In this document: in pieces, positions 1 to 12,700 of the stretch
How the letters are laid out: every line of letters starts with the position of its first letter
Position numbering within the stretch: position 1 is the first letter of the stretch
Origin: Oxyruncus cristatus
Lineage: Eukaryota; Chordata; Aves; Passeriformes; Cotingidae
DNA: 64,000 nucleotides
Direction of reading: 5' to 3'
Assembly (NCBI GenBank): GCA_013399855.1
Contig: VXAY01001956.1
Location: forward strand, 108,880 to 172,879
Translations under genes and position numbers: made by a program
Notes under the pieces: model-generated
Told to the model about the DNA's origin: nothing
Databases searched by the model: none
Seen by the model: only the letters and a program-made list of their open reading frames with translations

Positions 1-13
1 GGGGGGTCAGTAG

Positions 14-105
14 CGTCAGGCTCCCATGGCGTCACTATTGACGTTTCGCATTCCAGCCGCTCTATGGAGAGGCCGCTAGGGCTCCTCTCACATAAATGAC
101 GTTCA
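14..105 (+). promoter_or_regulatory. NR4A3: NR4A3 proximal promoter with a cluster of CRE half-sites
   Basis: Four CREB-type half-sites lie in 92 bases: CGTCA at 14-18 and 30-34, TGACG at 39-43, and TGACGTTCA at 97-105. The last directly follows a TATA-like CATAAAT at 91-97. NR4A3 is known as an immediate-early gene induced through CREB sites just upstream of its start, so the arrangement fits. If CATAAAT acts as the TATA element, transcription would start near 120; this start is inferred. The window begins inside the promoter, so more distal elements are not visible. Confidence 0.6.
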
Positions 106-119
106 GAGAGAGGGAGCGG

Positions 120-846
120 GAGAGCAGCGCAGAGAGGCGCCTCCGTCCCCTCTCTCCGGCGCAGGCACACGCGCACCGCGGGGCACTCGCACCGGGACAC
201 GGGCACAGGTCCCGGCCCGGCTCCCGCCGCACACACACACAAAGGCACATCGCGGCGGCGGCCGCTCGGCATCTCTCGCCCGCCCGCCTGTTCACTCCCT
301 CCCTCCGCCCGGGGACGGGCTCCTGGCTCCTCAGGCTTTTGCAAACCTTTTCCATGCCTCGGGATAACCCACCCTCCGGACCTGCAGCTACCGGGAGTCT
401 GAGGGATTTTGTGTCTCGGGTCCTGCCGCTGGACAGCGCCTACACGCGCCTTTAAGGAAGCGGGCACCTACAAACTAGATGTAAAGACGGAACCTCCACA
501 GCAACCGAGTACGTATGCGAGTGAGCGGGAGCGGCTGCCGGAGAGGGACAGCGCGGCGTGTCCCCACTCCGTGAAAGTTGTGCTGCCGGGGTAGATAGAT
601 GCTGGGGAGATGCCGGCAGCGGGCGATGCGGCTCAAGCCGACGCGCTGCCGTGCTGGGCTCTCGCTGAAACTTTTCCCTCACCTTCCCCCCCGCCTCCCC
701 CATCCTCCCCGTGGATGCTCATTTGTCGCTCGACTTCCGAGACTCCCTGCCGGCTCGGAACTCCCGCCGTGCCCGGGGCACCGCTGCCCCTCGCAAACGG
801 GAGGGCTGTGGTTGAGAGGAGCGGGAGCGGGAGCCGGTGGTACTAA
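120..846 (+). other. NR4A3: Probable noncoding first exon of NR4A3 (ends uncertain)
   Basis: The region downstream of the CRE/TATA block should be the 5' UTR exon. The start is placed about 25-30 bases after CATAAAT. The end is placed at the donor AAG|GTATTT (GT at 847-848), but GAG|GTAATT (GT at 1079-1080) and weaker sites near 520 are alternatives. The exon holds several upstream ATGs, including one at 354 opening a short frame that stops at 455. No similarity to a known protein is seen, so I treat it as untranslated leader. Confidence 0.35.
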
Positions 847-3030
847 GGTATTTCTGCTAGTTGTTGTCATGGAAATGATGCTGCCGGCGGCGACGGGGAG
901 TTTACAGCGCCGGTGATGAATGGCAGCAATTTGTCTCCTTCCTCTAGCCGCGCTTGGGAAATAGGTGGTTCTGTTTGCACAAGTTCAGCTGTCTAATGGG
1001 GACGGCGGAGCAGGTTGAGCTCATCTCACTTTGGGAGTCAGCAGCCCCCCTCGGCAGCCCAAAGAGCTCGCCCAAGAGGTAATTGCTGGAATGTTACATA
1101 TTCAATTGAAATGAGTTGGGATGTTTGCTCGGCACGTCTGCCGGGCATCTGCTCCTAGGCAATGTGCACTTTTCCCTTCGGAGGTCAGGAGCGGTAACGA
1201 GGGGCCGCGGTGCCCCGGCACGGGCGGTACCGTGCGGGGAGGCTGGACTCCACCGCCGCTGCCCCGCTCCCTGCCCCCGCGGCGCCTCTCGCCTTTGCCT
1301 TCTCGCCTTAATAGCTGCGAAAGAAGTTTCAGTCTTGGAAAGAGGCGACAAAGCGCGGGCGCTGGGTTGTGATACTATGTCGGGGGACGGTTATCAGGGC
1401 AGCATTATCGCGATACTCTGTCCCGGGCGGAGATGCGGCTCACCTTAGCGCGACTAGTTAAAAACGCTGTTATTTAACTCTCAGTTTTTGGATACGATGG
1501 ATTCCATGCGAGGATATTTCCCAGGGAAAGGGTGGAAAACGCTGGTTTTTGTAGGGGGGTTGGTGTCTTGGAATAGGATTTTTTTCTCCAGGAAAAAAAA
1601 AAAAAAGTTTGGGAATGAATCGCTAACTTTTATCCAAGCCGCTTCACTCGATTACATTCTTCGCCCTATTTTTCTCTCCTCCGTGGAGACCGTTGTATGC
1701 TGGAGTCAAGCCCCGATAAAAAACAATGGACTAAACCAGACCAGACGGTTTCTTCGGAGGTGAATCTCACCCGATCTCGTGGATATTTGCTGGAGTGACC
1801 GAGCGGCTCGGGGCGATCCCTCCCCTCTCCAAAAAAAAAAAAAAAAAAAAAAAAAATCGCCAGCTAACCGGCGGTGGAAATCGAGCCCGAAACTTTTTAA
1901 TTGAATGGAGCTTCCCCCTCCGCAGTCCCTCCCGGGTAAATGAAGGTTTCGAAACTCGTCTGAAGAAGTCACAATCACAATGGAGTATTTCACGGTTTCC
2001 TCCTCGTATTACAGGGTGGGGAGGGGTGTCACTCGGGGCTGAATGTAAAGTGCACGGAGGAAGAAAAGAGCTTTGACAAGGGTAGTTATTTCCTCCTAAT
2101 TTACAGCCCTTACGGCCCTGCGCTCCTGGCTCGGGCGGCGGCAGCCCGGAGGGGTGCTGCGTGGTTAAAAGCGCAGCGAGTGTCTCTAGGTAACCGGCGG
2201 CTCAGGGGGGGCAGAGGAGCCCTAGGGCGCTCCGCGCCTCGCGGGAAGCCGCCTAGCAGGAGCTCAGGAGGGAGCAAAATCCTCGGGAGAGAAAGGGATG
2301 AGCTGACAGGCACTTACCATCCCGGGAGCTGGCGGGGGTTCAAAGGCGAGGGGCGCAGGGAAGGCAAGAGAAAGACAAGGAGAAGGAGAAAGAGTCGCCG
2401 GGGAGCGGCTCCCGTAGGCAGGGGCCGGCGCGGCCGCGCATCCCCCGGGCTGCCGCGGAGCCCCGGCCGAGCTCGCAGTGTCCGGAGGGTCGTGGGGAGG
2501 CGGTGGGGCTGCGCTCCCGCCCCCGTGCCCGTGATGGAGGAGCGGAGCCCGGAGACACTGCGGGCTAGCCGGGATGGCAGGATACCCACGTCTGGCCGGT
2601 ACCTTGAATAGAAACTTCCAGCCTGCTTCCACACCCGGTCCCTGCCCCCCAACACGAGAAAGTTCTCGCGGGGAAGTGGACGCTCTGGGATGATGCTCCG
2701 CTTGTTGTAGTCACCCCGCCCCGGGTTGTCCTGTTGCCTTCCCCAGGCTCCTCGCTCCGAGAACAAACCGTCGACTCCGTTGTCCCAGCCCGGTGCTCTC
2801 TGCCTTTTGTGTGAAGAGGGAGCAGGAGCCGGCAGGAACGCGCTTCCCGTCCGGCTCCCGCTTCCCACCCGCGGGGCGAGGCGAGGGGTTGCCGTGCGAG
2901 CGCGGGGGAAGGTCTCCCCATGTGCCCCCGGGGCGCCTCGCCGGGGGGGGAGGAGAGGGGGGCGCCCCTCTAACCCTCTGGGCCCTGCCACCCCCTGACT
3001 GTGCCTTGTCTCCCCGCCGCCGGCGGACAG

Positions 3031-3186
3031 AGCCCGGGTCGGAAGAGCGCCCCCCGCCCAGGCCAGGCCCCGGGCCCGCCCCCGCAGAGAGGTCCCAGCC
3101 GGCACCCTCCCCGCCGCCGCCGCCGCCCGCCGCCGCCTCCGTCCGCACCTCCAGCCCCACCATTCAGCGCGCAAGATACCCGCCAG
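3031..3186 (+). other. NR4A3: Candidate second noncoding exon of NR4A3
   Basis: A strong donor CCAG|GTAAGC sits at 3187, and an acceptor GGACAG ends at 3030 with a plausible CTGAC branch site near 2996. Together they define a 156-base exon. Another acceptor, CCCCAG ending at 2746, would give a longer 440-base version. Splicing from 3186 to 5821 puts a G at position -3 of the NR4A3 start codon (GATATGC), a good initiation context. The leader would be open in the NR4A3 frame across the exon but has no in-frame ATG. Boundaries are inferred from splice signals only. Confidence 0.4.
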
Positions 3187-5820
3187 GTAAGCTGCCGCCC
3201 CGGGGAAGGAGAGGGACGATGGGGAAAAGGGAGGGGGCGCGAGAGCTCCTGCCGCGGCCCCTACCCTTCCCAAGTCCCTTTGGCATCATAGGACCCCGAC
3301 GTCGCGGGGAGTTTAAATCCCAAAAGGATGAAGGAAGAGCCCGCCTTTTGGCACAGCGCTTTTGGCGATGCCTTGCCTCGGCACACGGTGGTTGCGAACC
3401 CCGCCAAAGACCTTCCAGATTTAAGGGGAAGATGGGTGGGAGTGCTCGCGTCCCTTTGAGGAGCCCAGCTTGCCTGGCGTTAAACTGGGCACCCCTTACC
3501 TCAAGTTCTTGCAAAGATAGCAGAATAGTATGTTAATAGCTCCCAGTGTCCCTACCCCGATTCTTTTACCCATTCATCCGTGCTTTGATGACAGGTTGCT
3601 GTTCAGTGCACCTCCCGTGGGGCTTTTTTTCTCTTTTTTTAGTATTGTTGGATAAAGAAGAAAAAATCCCAGGTTATTTGCTTTGCAGGGGAATTAATAC
3701 TGCTGCCCTAAGTGGAAAAGTAGGGGTTAGAATTAGTCAAGTGCGCTGGCAAAGAGCAAGGTAGGAGGAGTCCCACAGAGCCAGGAGAGACCAGACCTTT
3801 AGGTTAGGGATATTTTTTCAGTCCTCAGATCACAGTTATTTTAGACTTCTGGGGTTTTTTTTACTCTCCTTCGCACAGAATACAGTGACATAACCCTGTT
3901 ATGCTCAGAAAAATGCAGAAAAAAAAGGCATAATGATCTGTTTACCTGAACTCCTGCTCATTTTGTGAGCTAGCAAAAAAGCCTTACTCCTTCATAAAGC
4001 TGTGTATCCGCATGTCCACTTGTCACATTATCTGTCCACTCACTCAGTTGTGTTCCTCACTCAGTTTTTAGTGGAGGGGTGTGGAAAGAATTTCTTTCCC
4101 TTTTTGTTTGATTAAGCACTGATCACTATGTTTTAACAGACGGTCCTTAAACTAACAAATGATAGTGATAGGACTTGCCAGGAAATGTGTGTGCATGGAA
4201 TGGCATGGACAGAAATTGATAGGGAAAAAAAGAGAATGGTAGAATAATATATAAATAACATTGGGAGGCAGGGCTTGGGAAAGGGTCGTCCTACTTTTTT
4301 CTTCAAGCTTTTGGATTTATGAGCAGGAAGGTCTTAATTCAGGAAACATCAACATTTTTTTTCTCAGTTTTAATGTTTTCTCGAGAAGAAGAAAGATCTG
4401 AATGGTTTGTGGCAGCATGATAATTGAAATCTGGTGCTTATTTTAAATATGTTTATCTGCAAAGCAGGCAGGAAAGAATTAAAAGTTGATTTAACACAAA
4501 TTATTTGGATTCCTGCATGCCAGACTCAAGTGAATATTTTAAAATTGTAAGTGAAAGGAGTTCTTAAAATAATGAGGAAAACCTCATTATTTTCAAGGCA
4601 GGTTTGTTGGGGTTTTTTTTAGCATGAATTACTTCTCAAGTGCTTTTGGAATATAAATTACCGTCATTAAGAAGAGATGAACTGCACTTAATTTTGATAA
4701 AAATTTTATCCATATTTACTTTTCTCTTTATAAGAAAATTTATACTAACTGATGCATTTTATTCCTCTGCTTTGGAACCAAAATACACCGTGAACTTTTA
4801 GTTTGGGTTGAAAATATTGGGTTAGAATCTCACAGTGTTTAGTCAGGCAAACCTCAATGAATTGCAGAACTGGGTCCATTATTTTGTGTGACCAGCAATT
4901 GAAATGTCAGACCAGTAGGAAATGTAAAAGAAAAAAACAATCAGATCTCTATAGCCAGGCACTGTGTTGCTTCAACCATCCTAGCTATCAGTGAATCGCA
5001 TTAACTTTTATGACTAATGGATTAAAACAACTCTATTAGTGGCCTCAACCTTGCTTTCCCATAAAAACAGAAATACCACATACTTTTTATCTTACCTTTT
5101 TGCAAATTTAAGGATACGTTGTACCTCCCACTTTTTTAAGGAAAACGTTCTACTACAGATAAACGTTAAAACTACTAATAAGACAGCAACCTTCAGTTAT
5201 TAGCTGATCAGAAATATTCTTCAAAGACCCAGAGTTGAGTAAGCAAAATTGATCTTTACAAGTCCTGAGTAGCAAACCCCATGATTTGAGTAATTCTTCT
5301 GACATGCACTACAGACACTTCTTCTCTTAAACACTTTTTGGGACAAACCCAAAAGTAAATATAATTTTTAGTACTATGTATTTGATAGTCTCGTTTACCC
5401 TTCATGAAAATTTTACAGCATGATTGCACACATACTGAGATAGATTTAGAGTCATAAACTCTTCTCACTCTGCTTATCTAATTCACATTGACACCTATGT
5501 ATATTAAGCAGCAGATGTAGGGCAGCTTGAGATGGATTCTTCTCTCACTGACACTGGTATAAATTTGAGTTTCTCCTGTGACTGGATGAGAGCAGGCTCC
5601 CTAATACCTAATGCTTAGTCGATCCCTGATGCATATTTCTTGTTGAAACGCAAAGGCTTGAGGTTAATTTAAATGCCCTCTGTCCAGGTGAGGGACTTAT
5701 CTGAGTATCTTAACTGAGCTCTGAATTGTGGGAGAGCTTCTAGGAAAGAAGTGTATGAGGGCCTGGGCCGTGGCCTTGGTGCACTGGGCTTGTTGTTAAC
5801 GTCCCCCTTTGCCCTTGCAG
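3187..5820 (+). other. NR4A3: NR4A3 leader intron
   Basis: AT-rich sequence lies between the leader donor at 3187 and the acceptor TTGCCCTTGCAG ending at 5820. Only short A or T runs occur. No ORF with family similarity and no recognisable mobile element was seen. Confidence 0.5.
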
Positions 5821-5822
5821 AT

Positions 5823-6707
5823 ATGCCCTGTGTGCAAGCGCAGTATAGTCCTTCACCACCTGGTTCAAATTATGCCTCTCAGACCTACGCGTATGGCTCG
5901 GAGTACAGCTCAGACATCATGAACCCTGACTATGCCAAGCTGACCATGGACCTGAGCAGTACCGAAATCACTGCCACTGCCACCACCTCCCTTCCCAGCT
6001 TTAGCACCTTTATGGAGGGTTATTCTGGCAGCTATGAGCTCAAGCCTTCCTGCCTCTACCAAATGCAATCTGCCTCCTCTGGCCAGAGGCCCCTGATAAA
6101 GATGGAAGACACCCGGCTGTCCCCATACCAGCCCTCACTGCCCCCATCCACAGATGAGGGGATGCCCAGCACTTCCATGTACTTCAAGCAATCTCCACCC
6201 TCTACGCCCACCACACCCGGCTTCCCTGCTCACCAGAGCCTGTGGGACGAGCCTCCGCTGCAGCCCACGCAGACTTGCCTGCCTCCCAGCCACCTGATGG
6301 ACGCCACCCCCATGAAGACCGTACCTCCACGCTTCCCTCTCTTCCACTTCAAGCACTCGCCTCCGCACACTCCGTCCGCAGCCACCCACATGTGCTATGA
6401 CCCTGCCTCCCTGAGCCTGCCCCTGGGCTCCGACAGACCAGCCGCCAGCCAGGCTCCCATGGAGGGCCATTCCTACGGGCTCCACCTGGCCAAAAGGCCA
6501 GCCTCCTTAGCCTTCTCACCACTCGGCCTCAACGCAGCCACCTCCAGCCTGATGGGTGAGAGCAGTGGAAGTGGCAGCAGTGGCCTCCCGTCTCCACCCA
6601 GCAGGAGCTCTTCGTCTGGAGAAGGCACCTGCGCTGTCTGTGGAGATAACGCCGCCTGCCAGCACTATGGGGTGCGGACATGCGAGGGCTGCAAGGGCTT
6701 TTTCAAG
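5823..6707 (+). CDS. NR4A3: NR4A3 coding exon 1: activation domain and first zinc finger
   Basis: This exon encodes residues 1-295. The acceptor ends at 5820, so only two leader bases (AT) precede the ATG at 5823. The donor is AAG|GTGAGA. The N-terminal domain is rich in S, P, T and Y and carries the conserved stretch IMNPDY (32-37). It also has a SUMO-type motif IKME with Lys93, [11 protein letters not shown] further on, and [15 protein letters not shown] just before the fingers. Finger 1 cysteines are C270, C273, C287 and C290, and the P-box CEGCK is intact. The long histidine run that I recall in the mammalian protein after the IKVE motif is absent here ([11 protein letters not shown] instead). 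The open frame continues upstream into the intron, but homology and the splice site fix the start at 5823. Confidence 0.96.
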
Positions 6708-9700
6708 GTGAGAACTCTGCAGTTTGCTCCCCTCCCAACTTCCCCCCAACTCACTTCCCTCCCCACCCACCCCTGCATGCTCCTGGTCCTAACCCGGGGG
6801 TTCAGGGGCATCGTGTGTTAAAACTCAGGCCCCCCAGCAGGGGGGAATGGTCATCCACTCAAAGTTTTTGAAAAAGGCCAAAGCAAGTCCTCTGTAGAAT
6901 AAAAGGATCAGCCAGTTTTGGCCAAGAAAAGGCCATGGCAGTGAGCTGGGCAAACCACATCTCTGGTCTGCCAGCATCCCTCAACAGAGCATGGGTTGCC
7001 CCTGTCTGAGCTATAAACTGCATTTATTCTATAATGAAACTACCTGGAATACATTCAACCTGGGTTTTACTCATTTACCCAGTCCAATTAAATGTTATTT
7101 TCCAGTGAGAAACGAAACCCTGAAAGTGTAGAGTCCACTTGATATTTTAGGTGACGGCAGCGGTGCCGTTTGTTGCCCTGGGGCGGTTGGGGTGAGGGGA
7201 ACTGCAGGGTGTTCTGCACCAGGAAGAAACTGGTTTCACACATGGGACAAATCCAAGCACTTCTAGTTGCATTTGGTTGCTGCCTCGTTCTTACCCTCAC
7301 CAGTGGAAAGCTGATTGCGGAGCAGTGACTAAGCACCACACTGAGTCCTGGCGCCTGCTCTGCAACGAAGGCAGCTTTGCAGCTGAATAGCAACACAAAT
7401 AACTTACACACAGCAGTTTCTCAGTGGAAACTTTGTGCTTATATTTTTAAGAGCTGAATACACTTATTTGCTCCTAGATTTGGGTGCTTTGTAATTTCCA
7501 TTCAGCAGGCTAAGCTCAGATTCCAGTGTTATTTTCAAAAATAGCTTAAGTAAAGAACTTGGGGTAGGCTTTTGGTAGAATGGTTCTGGGCAGCAGCTTT
7601 AAGATTTGATACATTTGGGTTTGATTTGGGGTATATTCCTTCCTGTTAAGATAGCAGTCATGCCTCTGTTGTGGTAAAAGATACAACGGGAACAAAAACA
7701 GTTCCAAAATATTTGGGGGGAGGGCTTACAACATTTTTTTTATTATTGTGGGTGGAGCTGGCAATGTTACTTAATAATAATCCTTGGACAACATGGTAAC
7801 ATACACATCTCCTATAAAACTAATTTGTTATTTAAATATAACTAGAAGAGGGAACACAAATAACCTGGAAATAGCAGCTCTTATGAGCCCAAACCTGTCC
7901 CTGTGGAAATTAATAGCATATCCTTGATTTGTAACAGTATCTAGAGCTTATTCTGCAAAATTAAACTGTTTTCAGGTCCAAATCACAGTGAACAATATTT
8001 GCTGGGTCTGTTATATTTAGTACATTTGGGCTATTATTTGATAACAAACACAAATTATGAAATAGCGTTTGTGCATTAATTTAATTGGAGTGAAAATTTA
8101 ATATTGAATGTTGAGTTAATAAATTTGTTCCTGATGTCTTTCCTGTTAATGTCTTTTTTGATGTTATTTATTGATATATCTTTGATTTTAAGTAAGGAAA
8201 CACAATACATTTTTGTGTTAACATTTGTTACATTCTTCCAAAGTTTACCAGGTTTTTACAAATTTTAAATTTATTCTGTATTTTTCAAGATCATTTTAGA
8301 GTAATTAAGTACACTATAATTCTGTCTGGTTTTTTAACCCCAGGTCAGGCTAGCTTTCCCAGAATATTTAGCTAAACATATTTTGTAGGGGTTTCTGGTA
8401 TTTTTATTTTTCTCCCTGATGATTTTAATGGCTAACCAAACCAGTTATTGTGGTATTTGACTAACAATAGTGATAGCAAGAGAAGTACATTGCAGATCAT
8501 TTTGATTTTATTTTAATAAGGTCAGCAATAATCAAGGGAATGAACCAAGTAGAAAATTGTTCCCAAAGGGATATTAAAAGCGGAGATAATCTAATCCCCA
8601 AAGGTAGATGTGATGACCTGGTAATTTCAGATATGATTTTATCATTCAAAGTTGCCTGTCTCCAGAGACTTGCTTCAGAACAATCCTAGATGATTTTCAT
8701 TGTCAGCAGCTAACACTAATAAAATTGTTTTTCCTGCAGGCTAGTGTGTTAGGAAATTAATTTTATCTAATTATATGAATTGCACTGTCACTTTTCATGT
8801 TGTAATTAAAACACATTTTGTCAGGTTCTAAGTCGCTCAAGAAACAATCAGTTTACTATATTTGTGTTGCATTTTCACAGAGAACAGTTCAGAAAAATGC
8901 AAAATATGTTTGTCTGGCAAATAAAAACTGTCCAGTGGACAAGAGACGTCGTAACAGATGCCAATATTGCCGGTTTCAGAAGTGTCTCAGTGTCGGCATG
9001 GTTAAAGAAGGTAAGGACTGTGGCTAGTATCATCCCAGAAACTGAAATATTATGTTTAATGAATCTCTGTGTGTGTGTGTGTGTGTATGTGTGTGTGTGT
9101 GTGTGTGCATGTCAACGTGGATGTCTTTACAATGAATTCAACAGTGCTGGGATTTATAACTTACCCCAAATATGCATATATGTAATAATGTATTGATTTT
9201 CTGCTTTTCACCCTTATTATCATATTTAGACTGTAGACCCCAGAGTTCAAGAACAGCAAGGTCACAAGAGGATAATTTGACACTGGCCAAAATGTCTCCT
9301 TTATTAACTTTGAATGTTGCTCGATAATGCTGTTGGCTTCCCCCTGTTATCTCGCCGGGGGCTGTGCTGAATTGTGTGCATTTTGACATAGGATCTTGTT
9401 TCATTCCAATAAGCTGATTGTAAATTTGCAATTAATTTAAATGGAAACAGGATCAACTCATTAGTCCCAATTCTGCAAATATTTAAGTCTGTGAGTAATA
9501 TTGTGTGAGCAGTCCCATTGCAAATACTGACATGGATAATACAAGCTGTATAGCGTGACCATATTCAAATGCTTCAAGGAAACTAAAATTACTTTGAATG
9601 AACGACTCTGCCACTTAAAAGGGACACCGGTAGCAGGAACACTAAAATTTATGTTTCACCTTCAGATTTTTTTCAGCAGTGGAATGTCATGGGCACACAT

Positions 9701-12700
9701 ACGTGCTTCAAGCAAAGCACGGACACCAGAAACACAGCTGGGCTTTCAGTGAGCAGCTACATTGCTACTTATGGTCATATGTTTGACACAGTTTTGGTGT
9801 CATTTGTGTTCCTTTGCAATGAAAGGCATCAAGAGCATGTGCTGAAACTGGAGAATGCCCTTATTTTTGCTGTGCTGGCCACCATGAAAAAAGTGGGGTG
9901 TTCATTCTGATCCGTTGTTTGCTGGTATCTTCACAACTGATTCCCTTGGGTTTTTCTCCCCCTAGTTGTCCGTACCGACAGCCTGAAAGGGAGAAGAGGT
10001 CGGCTGCCTTCCAAACCAAAGAGCCCCTTGCAGCAAGAACCCTCCCAGGCCTCCCCACCTTCTCCTCCCATCAGCATGATGAATGCCCTCGTACGAGCTT
10101 TAACCGACTCCACGCCCAGGGAGCTTGACTATTCCAGAGTATGTCTCATTTTTCCTTCACTGTTTGCTTTCTGCTTAGAAATGATTTGTGAACTGCCTTT
10201 CTACTGGCTGGCTGGTTTTGCTAAAATTAATCTAAGTGTGAAATTTGGATGAAGGGTAGAAATTGGTCCAGCCTGTCATTGTCTTTTCGTGACAGGTGGA
10301 CAATGAGAGGAAAGGAAGTGCAGTAGAAATTAGTGTTAGTAACTGTTCACTGTGAGGATCTCAGTCACAAAATCATCTGCAGTATATTCCATGGGTGAGT
10401 GAAAGCAAAAATACGTGGATAAATAGAGCATTCTTGTTGCAAAAAGGCTCTGCAAAAACACTAGCGATGAGATTGATTAACCTACCAAACTCATATGTCC
10501 AATATCCTAACTTCCAGGTTCTGAAGGCTAAAATTTAGTAGTACTTCCCTAATATTCAGATATAAGACCTGGATGGGTAGGACCATTTCTACTGAAATCA
10601 ATATGAATTTTGCCATTATTTAAATGGGACCAGGATTGGCTTTAGATATCCCAGCATGAATATTTCTTCAGTTAAATTCACATTTTTTAAAAAAAACCTT
10701 TTAAAATCAAAATTCTAAAAAAAATCTCAGCAGAGCTTTACCAGAGTTTATATATTTTTGTACCCTTGTTCTTTAATGTATCATAGTCACCATTTAAATA
10801 TTCATGGAATATTTTGAAAGCTGAAAAAAATGTTGTATGGTTATTAAAATACAAGGCATTGAAATGGCTTGTTAAATACATTTTTTAGGCATGTTGGTAT
10901 AAGAAAAGGAAAAAACAGAGCTAAGGAAAAACAAGATCAAATTCTTTCCCCTTAATGAAATATGATTACATCTGAGAATGTAAAAAATAGCAGCTTTACT
11001 CAGACAATATATACATTGGCCATTTATCACTTGTTATTAAGTAATATTTAATCCTAAAACATATTTGATTGCAATTATATAAAAATTACATTATTATATT
11101 TTAGACTACACTTAAATATATAATTTAGTAATTTTAAGCATGCTGTAATATATTTCCTTAAAGCTAATATGTAAGTATTAAATCATATAATTTTCCAAGT
11201 TATTATTAAGAATCTAGCTGTTCAGCATCTGACAGCCTTCTAGGGGTAGAATGCATTAGCCAAATTTCCATGTACGTTAACTGACCCAGAATGTCTCGGG
11301 AGTCATTCTGCTAATACTAAGGTGTGTGACGAGCTGTGCTCTTTGGCAGAAATCTGCTGGGTTCCACAGAACTGCGGACATATATTAGCCCAGGCCAAGA
11401 AAGCAGTATCCTCAGATTTTTATTTAGTTATTGATATAAAGTTCTTTCGCATTTACACAAAAAATGAATGGAAACTATGTATCTCAATGCGACTTTTTTC
11501 TTTGTCCTGCAGTAATTATTTCTCTTTTAATGAAAACAGCCCACAGATTTAATTGTCGAACAATTCTGTTGGGCATTATAGGAAGCATATGATTGAGAGT
11601 ATATTAATTTAGTCTTGGTAGCTAAAAGATTAGGTATGATTGTCTGTTAGAACATATTGATATCTAAGTTTTTCTTTACAATAAAATACATAATAGTCTG
11701 TTATGCCCAGAGGTACTGAAAACACCAAAATATACTACAAGAAATTAATAGATTCTTACATTTTTCATAAACCCTTATACTTATTTTGAAAAGTTAGGGG
11801 AAACCATAAGAAAATGCTGTGTAAAAAACAAGATTAACTAAATAAGACATGCCATAAACACACTGCAATGCTAAAAAATTCCTTTGAAGAGTAATTGTGT
11901 ACCTGTAAAGACTAACTTACGGCGTGTTCAGTTAGGCTATGACCCTGCTGAGCACCGCAAATGGGCAGAGCTGGAAACCTGGCTTTGGAATAAGTCCTGA
12001 TACTCCTGCAGATATGACCTTAATGTTTAGCATGGTCTTCATGTTTGCAAGCTGTAGTGTGTTGACTGTCTTAAAAATATTGATAAAAGTTTCAGAGAGA
12101 AATGTGTATCCCATCCCTCCCAAAAAAACCACACACACAGACACACACATGAAAACCCAAAAAAAACCCCAAAGCAAAAAATAAATTACATAAGCTACAA
12201 AATTTCACCAAAACATATTGGAAGAAATTCTGTTCAGAACATGGCTGCTTTTCATCTCAGCACTGGTTTTAACTTACCAGTTCAGAGCAGTGGTATATTT
12301 AGGTACTTGGTTTCAAAAAGCAATTGCCAAGGGCTGTAGTCCGGTCTCACGCCTGTTTACTAGTACAATTCCCTGAGTTTACACTTTTAAGTAAGTGAGA
12401 TGAGAAACAGACCCTATATCTTGCCGTCCTTATTCATGCAGAATAGACACCAACTTAAGTAGAAATGTGGCCTTTTCAGAGGGGGAGTGCAGCATTTAGG
12501 CAATAATCCCCCCTTTCCCAGCCACAAAATTAGGCACTTATCTTGGCTTTTGGAAAAATAAGCATAGCTTCTCCTCTGTGCAGAGAAGTTATTGTTAGAC
12601 TTTTGCAGCTGTAGCCGTCGCTGAAGAGCTGATGAAAGCAGGCAATGGACAGAGCTAGGTTGTGCTACCGGGCTTCCCAACATCAGGCTTTTCCAATTTC

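Larger units (their letters stand above)
1..3320. other. NR4A3: CpG island spanning the NR4A3 promoter and leader
   Basis: The first 3.3 kb is far richer in G, C and CpG than the AT-rich DNA that follows, most strongly at 1-850 and 2100-3300. It contains two poly-A runs (1593-1606 and 1831-1856) and a short CA run near 230-240. Many long GC-rich open frames occur on both strands here, but none shows a recognisable protein family. They are best read as composition artefacts of the island. Confidence 0.75.

Noticed and set aside
409..594. Open frame with VKTEPPQQPS text resembling a SUMO motif upstream of NR4A3
   Set aside because: It has no ATG, lies in the predicted 5' UTR and matches no known N-terminus. 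The SUMO consensus is too short to be meaningful.
2314..3273. 319-codon minus-strand open frame and similar long frames in the first CpG island
   Set aside because: Low-complexity P/G/R/A-rich translation, open on several frames at once, with no domain. GC-rich DNA lacks stop codons, so this is expected by chance.
5751..5822. In-frame upstream extension of NR4A3 coding exon 1 by 24 codons
   Set aside because: It begins with GTG and lies before the splice acceptor ending at 5820. Family proteins start at MPCVQ, so the extension is intronic.
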